Made by a program: the position numbers and the translations under genes
In this document: positions 63,721 through 64,000 of the stretch, one piece after another
Numbering within the stretch: the first letter of the stretch is position 1
Layout of the letters: each line of letters begins with the position of its first letter
Source of the DNA: Castor canadensis
Taxonomy: Eukaryota; Chordata; Mammalia; Rodentia; Castoridae
Direction of reading: 5' to 3'
Assembly (NCBI RefSeq): GCF_047511655.1
Contig: NC_133387.1
Coordinates: 141,666,853-141,730,852, forward strand
DNA: 64,000 nucleotides
Notes under the pieces: generated by a model
What the model saw: only the letters and a program-made list of their open reading frames with translations
What the model was told of the DNA's origin: nothing
Database searches by the model: none

Positions 63721-64000
63721 TTAAAAGGTTTTATTATTTTTATTTACTATTTTGCAAAAACATGACCCTTGATTTGGTTTGTGTTTAATAAACAGGGCTG
63801 CTTATTTGGGCTTTGGTTCTGTGTCTGTGTGTAGGCAGGGCCAAAGGCTGGGCACTTCATGTTGTATGATTGTCCTCTTTCCCAGCACAGTTATACAAAT
63901 AAAGTAGTGGAAAGAGAAGCGAAGAAAGCCACACTCACTGTTTTCCCTCCCAAGGTCTGTATGTCCTGGTAACAGGGAGAGTTATCTAAGGGTCCAAGTC

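Larger units (their letters stand above)
57451..64000 (+). other. TMOD2: Probable TMOD2 intron 1 (cut by window end)
   Basis: From the exon 1 donor to the window end I found no MALPFQK-like tropomodulin exon. The region contains a MIR-like trace, a MER2/Tigger element with a nested ID SINE, an ID SINE with (ATAC)n, (GT)n, and a SINE cluster at 63.07-63.57 kb. Bases 58,400-59,650 and 60,900-63,050 are largely unique. Confidence 0.6.

Overview
This is nuclear DNA of a placental mammal. Genes are spread thinly over long introns with GT-AG junctions, there are two CpG islands, and much of the window is LINE, SINE, LTR and DNA-transposon debris. The lineage looks like a non-murid rodent. B1-like (7SL) and ID-like (tRNA) SINEs are present, and the commonest SINE is a composite whose last unit reads roughly 'ggctcaagtggtagagc...gagttcaaaccccagtactgcc'. 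I associate this composite with the beaver/Castorimorpha side of Rodentia; that assignment is inference from memory, not a database result.

Three genes are recognisable, in the order and orientation of human 15q21.2. (1) Bases 1-26,730: the 3' half of SCG3 (secretogranin III, + strand). Five coding exons encode the last ~178 residues, followed by the stop, 3' UTR and a poly(A) signal. (2) Bases ~33,300-45,110: all of LYSMD2 (LysM domain protein, - strand). It has three coding exons (645 nt, 214 aa) and a CpG-island promoter. (3) From ~57,170: a second CpG island with a donor-bounded first exon on the + strand. By synteny it is the 5' end of TMOD2 (tropomodulin 2); none of its known coding sequence was found before the window ends.

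The spaces between exons are repeat-rich. The last SCG3 intron carries an antisense, broken class I-like endogenous retrovirus (20,942-25,605) with two LTRs, a 5-bp target duplication and a tRNA-Phe-type primer binding site. Between SCG3 and LYSMD2 lies a 4-kb 5'-truncated L1 (- strand) with a perfect 17-bp target duplication. The 45-57 kb interval and LYSMD2 intron 1 hold older L1, L2 and MIR pieces and many SINEs. TMOD2 intron 1 contains a Tigger/MER2 element split by a later ID SINE.

The genes do not form a pathway. SCG3 is a dense-core-granule protein, LYSMD2 is a little-studied LysM protein, and TMOD2 is a neuronal actin pointed-end capping protein. I found no convincing undescribed gene system. 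The more unusual points are the composite SINE family, an AT-rich block of unknown origin inside the retroviral fossil, a ZNF143-like site in the TMOD2 island, a short ATG-initiated reading frame in TMOD2 exon 1, and a perfect 13-bp inverted repeat near 61.2 kb.
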